Shown here: in pieces, positions 1-7,548 of the stretch
Position numbering within the stretch: position 1 is the first letter of the stretch
Layout: every line of letters starts with the position of its first letter
Origin: AE-B3B sp964543295
GTDB taxonomy: Bacteria; Aerophobota; Aerophobia; Aerophobales; AE-B3A
NCBI GenBank assembly: GCA_964543295.1
Contig: CAZIXA010000021.1
Span: 1 to 35,472 of the forward strand
DNA length: 35,472 bases
Direction: 5' to 3'
Notes under the pieces: generated by a model
Told to the model about the DNA's origin: nothing
Databases searched by the model: none
The model's input: only the letters and a program-made list of their open reading frames with translations
Program-made: the position numbers and the translations under genes

Positions 1-98
1 ACAACAAAAAGGGGGGGCCCCGCCGCCCCTGGCTCGAGCTAAGCGTGAGTCGGCTTTGCCGATCGAGCCGTCGAGGGGGGGATATTTCCCCCCTCGAG
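1..98 (-). repeat. GC-rich palindromic dispersed repeat, copy A
   Basis: The first hundred bases are far more GC-rich than their surroundings and contain several inverted repeats, such as a G-run against a C-run around 75-95. Read on the minus strand the stretch matches 25286-25395. Shared blocks include GGGGGAAATA, ATCGGCA(A/G)AGCCGACTC and GCTCGAGC in the same order. The window edge probably truncates this copy. No coding potential is seen. It resembles an intergenic REP/BIME-like element. Confidence 0.6.
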
Positions 99-121
99 TA
101 TCTTGGATTAGAGGACAAATA

Positions 122-204
122 GCTGATGACTCATGGCTGATGGTTAAAAGGAGGAAGGAATTATTAATATTTAGAGGCTATGAGCCATGAACTATGAGCT
201 ATTT
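122..204 (+). repeat. Degenerate 7-bp tandem repeats
   Basis: Two short arrays of heptamers lie just before the first gene. At 122-142 the units are GCTGATG, ACTCATG, GCTGATG. At 177-204 they are GCTATGA, GCCATGA, ACTATGA, GCTATTT. The second array runs almost up to the ribosome binding site (AGAGGAG, about 205-211) of the next gene, so copy number changes could affect its leader. Function is unknown. Confidence 0.5.
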
Positions 205-218
205 AGAGGAGTTATTAA

Positions 219-737
219 ATGGCCAGAGAAGCTCTTTTAGTCATGGAAATGTTGAAGGATTTTGTGGAAAGAGGCGCCCCCCTGGAGGTGCCATCTGCCC
301 GTAAGATTCTTCCTAAGATAAAGCTAAGAATTGAGGAGGCAAGAAAAAAAGGGACCCCCGTCATTTACATCTGTGATGCTCACAGAGCTCAAGATGAGGA
401 GTTTAAACGATGGCCTGCTCACGCTATTTTGGGCACCAAGGGGGCAGAGGTTGTGGAAGAGCTAAAGCCGGAAAAAACTGATTTTATAGTAAAAAAGAGA
501 AGATATTCTGGTTTTCTGGGGACCGATCTAGACCTGCTATTAAAGGAGCTCAAGGTTGAGAAGCTTCACTTGACAGGGGTTCTCACTAATATTTGCGTTT
601 TTTTTACCGCAGCGGAGGCGGCCATGAGAGATTATGAGGTAGTTGTGTATAGGGATTCTGTGGCGGCTCTTTCTGAGAAATATCATAAGTCTGCCCTTGA
701 TCAGCTTGAACAGGTTCTTAAGATTAAGGTGGTTTAG
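219..737 (+). CDS. Isochorismatase-fold cysteine hydrolase (nicotinamidase-like)
   Basis: A 172-residue protein of the isochorismatase/nicotinamidase superfamily, soluble hydrolases of amides or vinyl ethers that use an Asp-Lys-Cys triad. The Lys region is at residues 92-98 (KKRRYSG) and the nucleophile is Cys126 in TGVLTNIC, with the usual spacing. The position where the family has the catalytic Asp (VIDMLNDF-type motif) is Glu10 here (VMEMLKDF), a conservative but unusual change. The ATG at 219 follows AGAGGAG at a suitable distance. It sits 39 bp before dut on the same strand, so co-transcription is plausible. Members include nicotinamidase, isochorismatase and uncharacterised amidases, and the substrate cannot be assigned. 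It could act in NAD salvage, but no other NAD gene is nearby. Confidence 0.85.
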   Translation: MAREALLVMEMLKDFVERGAPLEVPSARKILPKIKLRIEEARKKGTPVIYICDAHRAQDEEFKRWPAHAILGTKGAEVVEELKPEKTDFIVKKRRYSGFLGTDLDLLLKELKVEKLHLTGVLTNICVFFTAAEAAMRDYEVVVYRDSVAALSEKYHKSALDQLEQVLKIKVV

Positions 738-776
738 ACAACAAAAATTGGTTGGTTTTGATTTGAGGAACTCAGG

Positions 777-1211
777 ATGGAGTGGGTGGAAATAGAGGTT
801 GAGCAATTGGATCCAGATCTTCCTCTTCCTCAATATATGACGGGAGGATCGAGCGGTATGGATCTTTGTGCTCGTCGAGCCACCACTCTTCTTCCCCGGC
901 AGATAAAGTTGATTCCTACGGGGATAAAAGTGGGTATTCCCATTGGTTTTGAGCTTCAAATAAGACCTCGCAGCGGTTTGGCTACTCAGGGAGTAAGTGT
1001 GATCAACTCTCCAGGAACTATTGATCCTGACTATCGAGGAGAGATTCAGGTTATTCTTATTAATTTTGGAGAAAAGCCTTATCTTATCAAACGGGGAGAT
1101 AGGATTGCCCAGGGGGTGCTTTGTCCTGTATGCTACGCCCGGCTAAGAGTTGTCAATCAACTAAAAGATTCTGAAAGAAGCCACAAGGGGTTTGGTCATA
1201 CGGGAAGGTAA
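777..1211 (+). CDS. dut: dUTP diphosphatase (trimeric dUTPase)
   Basis: Hydrolyses dUTP to dUMP and pyrophosphate, keeping uracil out of DNA and supplying dUMP for thymidylate synthesis. All five motifs of the trimeric family are visible: SGMDLCA (about 26-32), PRSGLA (64-69), the uracil-binding hairpin GTIDPDYRGEI (80-90), GDRIAQ (107-112) and a C-terminal SHKGFGHTGR. The last matches the usual glycine-rich motif 5, with Ser-His-Lys replacing the common Arg-Gly-x. Its 144 residues are the standard length. The ATG at 777 is preceded by GAGG. It is followed after 3 bp by ftsK, implying one transcript. A thymidylate-synthase-family gene lies about 8 kb away on the other strand. Confidence 0.95.
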   Translation: MEWVEIEVEQLDPDLPLPQYMTGGSSGMDLCARRATTLLPRQIKLIPTGIKVGIPIGFELQIRPRSGLATQGVSVINSPGTIDPDYRGEIQVILINFGEKPYLIKRGDRIAQGVLCPVCYARLRVVNQLKDSERSHKGFGHTGR

Positions 1212-1214
1212 GCC

Positions 1215-3206
1215 ATGCTCGTAAAAAGAAAAGAGGATGAAATTATTGGAGTTCTTTTGGTAGTGGTGGGCGCGTTTATTTTGTTAAGCCTTATTTTTTT
1301 CAACTCGTCCAGGTCTTCTTTTCTCACCTATCCTCCCCGTATCTCTTCCGATAATTACGTGGGAAGGTTTGGGGTGTTCATAGCCTATTATCTTTATCTT
1401 GTCCTGGGATTGGGAGCATTTTTAGTTCCTCTAGGTCTGATCAAAGGAGGAGTGGAAAAATTTAGACGAGGAGAGATAGATGGGTTGTTTCGTAAAATCA
1501 CGGGGCTCGTCCTTTTTCTCATAGCCTTCTCGACATCCCTGTCTATGTTGGGTTTAAATAAACTCCCCTTTCTTTACAGAGGGGGATTATTGGGACTATT
1601 CTTTTCCAAAACTTTCCTTTCCTTTTTTGGAAGAGTGGGAGCAGGTGCTATTCTAGGGGGGATTTTCGTTATTTCGCTCATTTTGTGGGTTGATTTTTCT
1701 CCGTTTTTAGCCAGACGAAAAATAAAAAAGCAGCTATCTGTTAAAAAGAGAGATTTCTCCCTTGAGAAACTCAAGAAAGAAAAAAGCTTGAGACCCGCTA
1801 GGACTCCTACCTTCGGCATGAATCTACCTCCATTTTCTCTTTTGAACCCTGTTCCCTCCCAAAAGGAAGCAGCGGATGAGGTTAAAATAGCGGGAAGGAA
1901 ACTGCGCCAAACCCTGGGAGATTTCGGGGTAGAGGTAGAAATTGATGAGGTTAAGGAAGGTCCCGCCGTCAATCGATTTGAGGTACGCCTTGCTCCGGGG
2001 ATAAAAGTAAGTAAGTTAATGAGTCTCTCAAGCGATCTTGCCCTTTCTCTAGCTGTTCCCAATGTCCGTATCGAGGTTCCTGTCTCAGGAAAGTCCTTGG
2101 TAGGAGTGGAGGTTCCCAAAAAGAAGGTAAACTTCGTTTACCTGCGGGAGTTATTAGAGGATAAAGAGTTCAGGGAATCTAAGGCTAAGCTACTCTTTCC
2201 TCTGGGCAAGGATATCGCTGGAGCTCCTGTCTGGGTCAGCCTGGAATCTTTACCACACCTGCTTATAGGAGGAGCCACCGGTTCGGGGAAAAGCGTATGC
2301 TTAAATTGTCTTATTGTGAGTATCTTATATAGGGCTTTTTCTGACGAGGTAAAGTTTCTCTTAATTGATCCTAAAACGGTGGAGCTAGTTGATTATTCAA
2401 GTATTCCTCACCTTCTTTTTCCTCCTATAACTGAAGTAAAAGAGGCCAACTTTGCTCTCGAATGGGTAGTGCAGGAGGTAAAGCGGCGATACGAGCGATT
2501 TAGTCAGGTAGGGGTACGGGACATAGCCAGCTTTAATGCTAAGATGAAATCTGAGGATGAGCCCATAATTCCCTATTTAGTAGTGATTATTGATGAACTG
2601 GCGGACCTGATGATGTTGGCCGGGGCCGGCTTAGAGAAGACTATCTGTAGAATAGCCCAGTTGGGGAGAGCAACCGGTATTCATCTGGTAGTGGCTACTC
2701 AGCGTCCATCGGTGGATGTAATTACTGGCCTGATCAAGGCCAATTTTCCCTCCAGAATTTCCTTTGCCGTAGCTTCTCAGGTTGATTCTCGTACAATCCT
2801 TGATGCCACGGGAGCAGAAAGATTGGTAGGCAATGGGGATATGTTGTATTCTCCAGTAGAAGCTTCTCAGCCATTCCGTATCCAGGGAAGTTTTATCTCC
2901 CCTTCGGAGGTAAAAAGAGTAGTTGATTTTATTAGAGAGCAAGGAGAGCCTACCTATCTTGATGAGATTGTCAAAGGAGTCGAGGAAGAAAAAGACCAAG
3001 GAGAGATTCCCTCCCAGGACGAACTTTTTCCGGAGGCCAAAGAACTGGTAATGAGGAGGGGAAAGGCTTCTACTTCTCTTCTTCAGCGCAGACTCTCAAT
3101 AGGATATAATCGGGCTGCCCGGATCATGGATCAGTTGGAAAAGGCCGGAATAGTAGGACCACCTCGGGGGAGCAAACCACGGGAGGTGTTGAGAAGGGAG
3201 AGTTAG
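1215..3206 (+). CDS. ftsK: DNA translocase FtsK/SpoIIIE
   Basis: Septum-anchored hexameric ATPase that pumps chromosomal DNA during division and delivers dif sites to the recombinases. The 663-residue protein has an N-terminal membrane region with four or more hydrophobic segments (about 1-165), a short basic linker, and the alpha/beta motor. Walker A is GGATGSGKS at 352-360 and a Walker B is VVIIDELADL. It ends in a C-terminal winged-helix gamma domain (about 600-655, SIGYNRAARIMDQLEKAG), which normally reads KOPS-type polarity sequences. The linker is short compared with E. coli FtsK, as in SpoIIIE. Its TAG stop overlaps the GTG start of pgsA by one base. Confidence 0.95.
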   Translation: MLVKRKEDEIIGVLLVVVGAFILLSLIFFNSSRSSFLTYPPRISSDNYVGRFGVFIAYYLYLVLGLGAFLVPLGLIKGGVEKFRRGEIDGLFRKITGLVLFLIAFSTSLSMLGLNKLPFLYRGGLLGLFFSKTFLSFFGRVGAGAILGGIFVISLILWVDFSPFLARRKIKKQLSVKKRDFSLEKLKKEKSLRPARTPTFGMNLPPFSLLNPVPSQKEAADEVKIAGRKLRQTLGDFGVEVEIDEVKEGPAVNRFEVRLAPGIKVSKLMSLSSDLALSLAVPNVRIEVPVSGKSLVGVEVPKKKVNFVYLRELLEDKEFRESKAKLLFPLGKDIAGAPVWVSLESLPHLLIGGATGSGKSVCLNCLIVSILYRAFSDEVKFLLIDPKTVELVDYSSIPHLLFPPITEVKEANFALEWVVQEVKRRYERFSQVGVRDIASFNAKMKSEDEPIIPYLVVIIDELADLMMLAGAGLEKTICRIAQLGRATGIHLVVATQRPSVDVITGLIKANFPSRISFAVASQVDSRTILDATGAERLVGNGDMLYSPVEASQPFRIQGSFISPSEVKRVVDFIREQGEPTYLDEIVKGVEEEKDQGEIPSQDELFPEAKELVMRRGKASTSLLQRRLSIGYNRAARIMDQLEKAGIVGPPRGSKPREVLRRES

Positions 3207-3754
3207 TGACTTTAGCCAATAAGATTACCTTAACTCGTGTCGTCTCGATTCCCTTTTTTGTTCTCTTTTTGTTTGTGGGAGGAAAAAAGGGGATAGTTTT
3301 TGCCTTTGTGATTTTTATATTTGCTGTCCTTTCCGATTTTTTGGATGGATGGTTGGCCCGCCGCAAGCATGAGGTGACCTCTAGCGGAAAAATAATTGAT
3401 CCTGTTGCCGACAAGATTTTGATTTATAGTGCTTTCATCTGCTTTATTCAACTTCACCTCATTCCGTTTTGGATGGTCATAATTATCATGGGAAGAGATT
3501 TTCTGGTAACAGCTCTACGGATTGAGCTGGCGGCAAAGCAGGTAATTCTGGCTGCTGGTCAACTGGCAAAACTGAAGACTCTCTTTGAAGATCTAGCAGT
3601 CATTTTTGTTTTTTTTGTTATGGTGGCTAAAGATTTTGAAGTTAGACTTTGGAAACCCGGAATGCTAATCTTTGTTTTGATGAGTATTGCTACCTCGTTA
3701 ACTGTCATATCAGGTATCCATTACTGGATGGAGAACAGAAGGCTTTTAGGATGA
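3206..3754 (+). CDS. pgsA: CDP-diacylglycerol--glycerol-3-phosphate 3-phosphatidyltransferase
   Basis: Integral membrane enzyme that makes phosphatidylglycerophosphate, the committed step of phosphatidylglycerol synthesis. The CDP-alcohol phosphotransferase signature DG(x)2AR(x)8G(x)3D(x)3D is complete, running from DGWLAR to the second Asp of IIDPVAD. Several hydrophobic segments follow and the length of 182 residues is normal. The start is GTG at 3206, overlapping the ftsK stop. Its own TGA overlaps the ATG of pgpA in an ATGA junction, so synthesis and dephosphorylation of the phosphatidylglycerophosphate intermediate look translationally coupled. Confidence 0.93.
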   Translation: MTLANKITLTRVVSIPFFVLFLFVGGKKGIVFAFVIFIFAVLSDFLDGWLARRKHEVTSSGKIIDPVADKILIYSAFICFIQLHLIPFWMVIIIMGRDFLVTALRIELAAKQVILAAGQLAKLKTLFEDLAVIFVFFVMVAKDFEVRLWKPGMLIFVLMSIATSLTVISGIHYWMENRRLLG

Positions 3755-4209
3755 AAACCATTTTTACTTTTTTAGGGACAGGGTTTGGAGTAGGGTATAC
3801 TCCATTTTTACCTGGAACAGCGGGAACTTTGTTGGGAGTAGTGATATATCTAGTTTTGAGCCGAATTTTTACTCATCCTTTTAGCTATGTAGTGATGTTG
3901 GTGATTTTTAGTGGTTTCGGGGTGTGGATTTGTGGAAAATGTGACCATCATTTTGAAAAAGAAGATTCTCCGGTGATTGTCATCGACGAAATAGAAGGAT
4001 TTTTGATAGCTATGTTTGCCCTGCCAGTTTCCTTTCGATTTATTTTCCTGGGATTCTTTTTATTTAGAGCCTTTGATATTCTTAAGCCCTTTAAAATAGA
4101 GAGACTTCAAAGACTCCCGGGAGGTTGGGGTATCATGGCGGATGATATAGCAGCAGGCATTTTAGCTAATTTGGTGCTCCATATGACTCGGATAATGCTG
4201 GGATGGTAG
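3751..4209 (+). CDS. pgpA: Phosphatidylglycerophosphatase A
   Basis: Membrane phosphatase that converts phosphatidylglycerophosphate to phosphatidylglycerol, the step after PgsA. Family features are the N-terminal GFGVGYTPFLPGTAGTLLG, the acidic VIVIDEIEG stretch and the C-terminal GGWGIMADDIAAG, with hydrophobic segments between. An in-frame GTG/ATG region extends upstream to 3649, but that part only overlaps pgsA. The ATG at 3751 gives the expected N-terminus and 152 residues, typical of the family. The ATGA overlap with pgsA supports this start. Confidence 0.92.
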   Translation: MKTIFTFLGTGFGVGYTPFLPGTAGTLLGVVIYLVLSRIFTHPFSYVVMLVIFSGFGVWICGKCDHHFEKEDSPVIVIDEIEGFLIAMFALPVSFRFIFLGFFLFRAFDILKPFKIERLQRLPGGWGIMADDIAAGILANLVLHMTRIMLGW

Positions 4210-4233
4210 CACAGTTTTAAAAAGGAGGCATTG

Positions 4234-4806
4234 ATGAGTAAAATTACTGAGATTCGCTGGCATGGAAGAGGGGGGCAGGGTGCGAAAACGGCGGCCTTGT
4301 TGTTAGCTGAATCTGCTCTGGAGGAGGGAAAATATGTTCAGGGATTTCCCGAGTATGGCCCCGAACGTATGGGAGCTCCCATGCAGTCTTTTACCCGGAT
4401 TAGCCAGGCTCCCATTAGCCTGCATTCCCATGTCAGGACTCCTGATGCCGTAGTAGTCCTGGATTCCACATTGTTGGACACTGTTGATGTAACTTTGGGT
4501 CTTCGAGAAAAAGGTGTAATTCTGGTAAACAGTCCCGAGACTTCTCAAGCCATGAGAAGAAAGTTAGGGTTAAACAAAGGTGAGGTTTTTACCGTAGATG
4601 CTACTTCCATATCTATGGAGATCCTGGGGAAGAATTTACCCAATATCCCTATGTTGGGGGCTTTAATCAAGGTTACCAGTCTATTAGGTCTAGATACAGT
4701 CATTTCTTCTATTGAGCACAAGTTTGGGAAAAAGTTTAGTTCCAGAGTAATAGAGGGAAACATAGAGGCTATAAAGAAGGCTTATGAGGAGGTAAAGGAA
4801 GAATGA
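4234..4806 (+). CDS. porG: 2-oxoacid:ferredoxin oxidoreductase, gamma subunit
   Basis: Gamma subunit of a four-subunit pyruvate (or 2-ketoisovalerate):ferredoxin oxidoreductase, which oxidatively decarboxylates a 2-oxoacid to acyl-CoA and reduces ferredoxin in the anaerobic cytoplasm. The N-terminal IRWHGRGGQGAKTAA and the FPEYGPERMGAPMQ motif are diagnostic of the family and contribute to CoA binding. The ATG at 4234 is five bases after GGAGG (4224-4228). An in-frame TTG at 4231 would sit too close to that site. The stop overlaps the start of the delta subunit (ATGA). The order gamma-delta-alpha-beta is that of the Thermotoga pyruvate enzyme. Confidence 0.93.
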   Translation: MSKITEIRWHGRGGQGAKTAALLLAESALEEGKYVQGFPEYGPERMGAPMQSFTRISQAPISLHSHVRTPDAVVVLDSTLLDTVDVTLGLREKGVILVNSPETSQAMRRKLGLNKGEVFTVDATSISMEILGKNLPNIPMLGALIKVTSLLGLDTVISSIEHKFGKKFSSRVIEGNIEAIKKAYEEVKEE

Positions 4807-5108
4807 AAGAGAAAGGCTGGAGGGATATTCCCTGGGGAGGATTGATTTTAGAGGAAGGTAATGCAGCCAAATATAAGACTGGCGATTGGCGAACCCATCG
4901 GCCAGTGTGGGATGAAAGGAAATGCACCCACTGTCTTTTATGCTGGGTTTATTGCCCGGATTCTTCTATTATTGTTAAAGAAGAAAAATTCAAACAATTT
5001 GATTATGATCACTGCAAGGGTTGTGGAATTTGCTCAACTCAGTGCCCGACCAAAGCTATCCACATGGAAGAAGAGACTAAATTTGCCTTAAAGGAAGGGG
5101 GAAAATAG
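4803..5108 (+). CDS. porD: 2-oxoacid:ferredoxin oxidoreductase, delta (2[4Fe-4S]) subunit
   Basis: Ferredoxin-like delta subunit that carries electrons from the thiamine centre towards external ferredoxin. Two complete cluster motifs are visible: CTHCLLCWVYCP and CKGCGICSTQCP, each Cx2Cx2Cx3CP. The protein has 101 residues, with the N-terminal extension (KTGDWRTHRPVW) typical of PorD/VorD. It overlaps the gamma gene by 4 bp and ends 1 bp before the alpha gene, consistent with stoichiometric expression. Confidence 0.94.
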   Translation: MKEKGWRDIPWGGLILEEGNAAKYKTGDWRTHRPVWDERKCTHCLLCWVYCPDSSIIVKEEKFKQFDYDHCKGCGICSTQCPTKAIHMEEETKFALKEGGK

Positions 5109-5109
5109 A

Positions 5110-6291
5110 GTGGGGAAAATATTGGGTTTAACCGGTGATGAGGCTACGGCAGAAGCAATGCGACAGATCAATCCCGATGTCCTGGCTGCCTACCCCATTA
5201 CTCCTCAGACGGAGACAGTTCAAAAATTTTCTGAGTTTGTGGCTGAGGGGATAGTGGCTACCGAGATGGTGAGGGTGGAGAGCGAACATTCAGCTATGAG
5301 TGCCTGTGTAGGAGCTGCAGCAGCAGGGGCTCGAGCTATGACTGCCACTTCGGCTAATGGCCTGGCCTTAATGTGGGAGATCTGTTATATTGCGGCCTCT
5401 TATAGACTGCCTATAATAATGGCTGTGGTAAATAGAGCCTTAAGTGGTCCTATTAACATCCATTGCGATCATTCTGACTCTATGGGGGCGCGAGATGCCG
5501 GGTGGATTCAGATATACAGTGAAAACTGCCAGGAGGCCTATGATAATCTCATTCAGGCGATACGAATAGCTGAAGAGGAGAAGGTTAGGCTTCCGGTAAT
5601 GGTCACTTTTGATGGATTTATCATTTCTCATGCCATGGAGCGAGTTGAGATATTGGAAGATGACGAGGTGAGCCAGTTTATCGGTAAATATAAGAATGCC
5701 TATTCGCTTCTTGACGTGGACAGTCCTGTGACCTACGGCCCTCTTGATCTATATGACTATTACTTTGAGCATAAAAGACAACAGATAGAGGCCATGGAAA
5801 TCTCACCCGAGGTTATTCAAAAAATTGGGAAAGAATTCGGAGATTTAAGCGGTCGGTATTATGATTTGATGGGAAGTTATCGGTTGGAGGGAGCGGAGTT
5901 GGTTATTGTAGCTGCTGGTTCTACTGCCGGAACGGTTAAGAGTGTGGTAGATGAATTAAGAGAGGAGGGCGAGAAAGTGGGTCTTCTCAAAATTAGAATT
6001 TTTCGTCCTTTTCCAGCCAAACAGATCGCAGAAGTTTTAAGAGACGTGAGAGCAGTGGCTGTTCTGGACCGTTCTGTTTCGTTCGGGGCGCAGGGAGGAC
6101 CAATCTTTCTGGAGATTAGATCCGCCCTTTTTGACGAGATTAAACCACCAGCCGTGGTAAATTATATTTATGGACTGGGGGGACGAGATATCGGGGTAGA
6201 TGAAATTAAGCGAGTTTATAAAAATCTGGAAAGAATTGCCCATACTAAAAAGATAGACGAATTAGTCGGTTATCTGGGGCTCAGGGAGTAA
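5110..6291 (+). CDS. porA: 2-oxoacid:ferredoxin oxidoreductase, alpha subunit
   Basis: Alpha subunit of the complex, which shapes the active site with the beta subunit. The N-terminal segment contains AAYPITPQTE and the downstream VESEHSAMSACVGAAAAGAR, both standard for PorA/VorA. A transketolase C-terminal-like domain follows (about 250-390). The start is GTG at 5110, one base after the delta stop, with AAGGGGG upstream at 5096-5102. Length (393) is normal. Pyruvate is the likeliest substrate by gene order, but 2-ketoisovalerate enzymes are very similar and the sequence does not settle it. Confidence 0.93.
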   Translation: MGKILGLTGDEATAEAMRQINPDVLAAYPITPQTETVQKFSEFVAEGIVATEMVRVESEHSAMSACVGAAAAGARAMTATSANGLALMWEICYIAASYRLPIIMAVVNRALSGPINIHCDHSDSMGARDAGWIQIYSENCQEAYDNLIQAIRIAEEEKVRLPVMVTFDGFIISHAMERVEILEDDEVSQFIGKYKNAYSLLDVDSPVTYGPLDLYDYYFEHKRQQIEAMEISPEVIQKIGKEFGDLSGRYYDLMGSYRLEGAELVIVAAGSTAGTVKSVVDELREEGEKVGLLKIRIFRPFPAKQIAEVLRDVRAVAVLDRSVSFGAQGGPIFLEIRSALFDEIKPPAVVNYIYGLGGRDIGVDEIKRVYKNLERIAHTKKIDELVGYLGLRE

Positions 6292-6306
6292 AATAAGGAG
6301 GAGAAG

Positions 6307-7239
6307 ATGCCATCTCTTAAAGTTTTATCCAGGGAAAAAGAGTTACTTACCGGAGGTCACCGGCTTTGTGCTGGCTGTGGTGCCTCCATAATTGTAAGGC
6401 AGGTTCTTATGGCCGCCGAAGACCCCGTGGTAATGAGTTCTGCCACCGGGTGTCTGGAGGTAGCTACCACCATTTATCCTTTTACTGCTTGGAGAATTCC
6501 CTGGATTCACTGTGCTTTTGAGAATTCAGCTTCTACTTTGTCTGGAGTAGAAGCTGCCTATCGTAGTCTAAAAAGACAGGGTAAGATCGACCGTACCATT
6601 AAGTTCATTGCCTTTGGTGGTGATGGGGGGACCTATGACATAGGACTTCAGGCCTTGTCCGGAGTTCTGGAAAGAGGGCACAATCTCCTTTATATCTGCT
6701 ACGACAATCAGGCTTATATGAACACGGGCATACAGCGCTCCAGTGCTACTCCTGAAGGGGCGGCAACTACTACCAGCCCTGTGGGAAAAGCTATACCGGA
6801 AGGAAAACAAAGACCCCGCAAAGATCTAACCCGCATTGTAGCCGCTCATGACGCTCCCTATGTGGCTCAGGCTAATCCTGCTTATTACAATGATTTAATT
6901 AAGAAGGTCCAGAAGGCCTTAAGTACAGAGGGTCCAACTTTTATTAATGTTCTCTCGCCCTGTCCCCGGGGCTGGAGGCATGATCCCTCTTTGTCTATTC
7001 AGATTGCTAAACTGGCAGTCTTGACTGGAGTCTGGCCTCTTTATGAGGTAGAAAAAGGTCAATACAGGATCACTTATCGTCCTAAAAAAAGACACCCTTT
7101 AAGAGAATGGCTGGAGTCTCAGGGGAGATTCAGACACCTTTTGAGACCCGAGAATAAGGGGATTATGGAAAGATTAGAAAAACAGGTGGAGGAAAACGAA
7201 AAGAAGTTGTTAGCCCTGGCTGGAGAAACTTCATTATAA
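6307..7239 (+). CDS. porB: 2-oxoacid:ferredoxin oxidoreductase, beta (ThDP-binding) subunit
   Basis: Beta subunit that binds thiamine diphosphate and a [4Fe-4S] cluster. The ThDP motif starts at GGDGGTYDIGLQALSG and ends near YDNQAYMNTG. The early HRLCAGCGAS and the later Cys in ATGCLE and SPCPRGW are expected cluster ligands. Length 310 is typical. It starts at an ATG preceded by AAGGAGGAG. It is the last gene of the operon. Its TAA at 7237-7239 is only 5 bp from the terminal repeat of a small mobile-element derivative. Confidence 0.94.
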   Translation: MPSLKVLSREKELLTGGHRLCAGCGASIIVRQVLMAAEDPVVMSSATGCLEVATTIYPFTAWRIPWIHCAFENSASTLSGVEAAYRSLKRQGKIDRTIKFIAFGGDGGTYDIGLQALSGVLERGHNLLYICYDNQAYMNTGIQRSSATPEGAATTTSPVGKAIPEGKQRPRKDLTRIVAAHDAPYVAQANPAYYNDLIKKVQKALSTEGPTFINVLSPCPRGWRHDPSLSIQIAKLAVLTGVWPLYEVEKGQYRITYRPKKRHPLREWLESQGRFRHLLRPENKGIMERLEKQVEENEKKLLALAGETSL

Positions 7240-7244
7240 AATTG

Positions 7245-7547
7245 GGGTCAGGTCTCAACATTTGACATTGGTCTTCTTCTAACCTTTGCTATGAGAATCT
7301 TTTTTAGCTTTATCCCAAAACCTCTTGACTGCTGTCCGTGCAATAGCAGCATAATCCATATCAAATAGTTTCCTCATCTCTTTTAAGTTTAAGCTCGTGG
7401 GGTATATATTAAATAGAACGCCCATGGGTAGTTTCGGGAATTTTCCTTTTTCTCTCTATGCTTTCATCTATTCTCTTTTTATATCTTGCCACAGTGCAAA
7501 TAAAGCATCATAAGAGTTTCTTAATGTCAAATGTTGAGACCTGACCC
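7245..7547 (-). mobile_element. Deletion derivative of a REP-type (Y1/RayT) transposase element
   Basis: A 303-bp unit with near-perfect 25-bp terminal inverted repeats beginning GGGTCAGGTCTCAACATTTG at 7245-7269, mirrored at 7523-7547. The interior minus strand still encodes the tail of a RayT-like transposase. One frame reads LKEMRKLFDMDYAAIARTAV and continues KRFWDKAKKDSHSKG before a stop, matching the C-terminal HTH seen after the Y1 domain in such proteins. The Y1 catalytic domain is missing and upstream frames contain stops. It fills the gap between the convergent porB and epimerase genes exactly. A second copy is at 35218. Mobility would need a transposase supplied in trans. Confidence 0.7.
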
Positions 7548-7548
7548 G

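Noticed and set aside
122..204. CRISPR array
   Set aside because: Units are only 7 bp with no spacers; no cas genes are in the window.
1574..2119. 181-codon frame on the minus strand inside ftsK
   Set aside because: Lies wholly over conserved FtsK codons and has no family resemblance; a shadow of the real gene.
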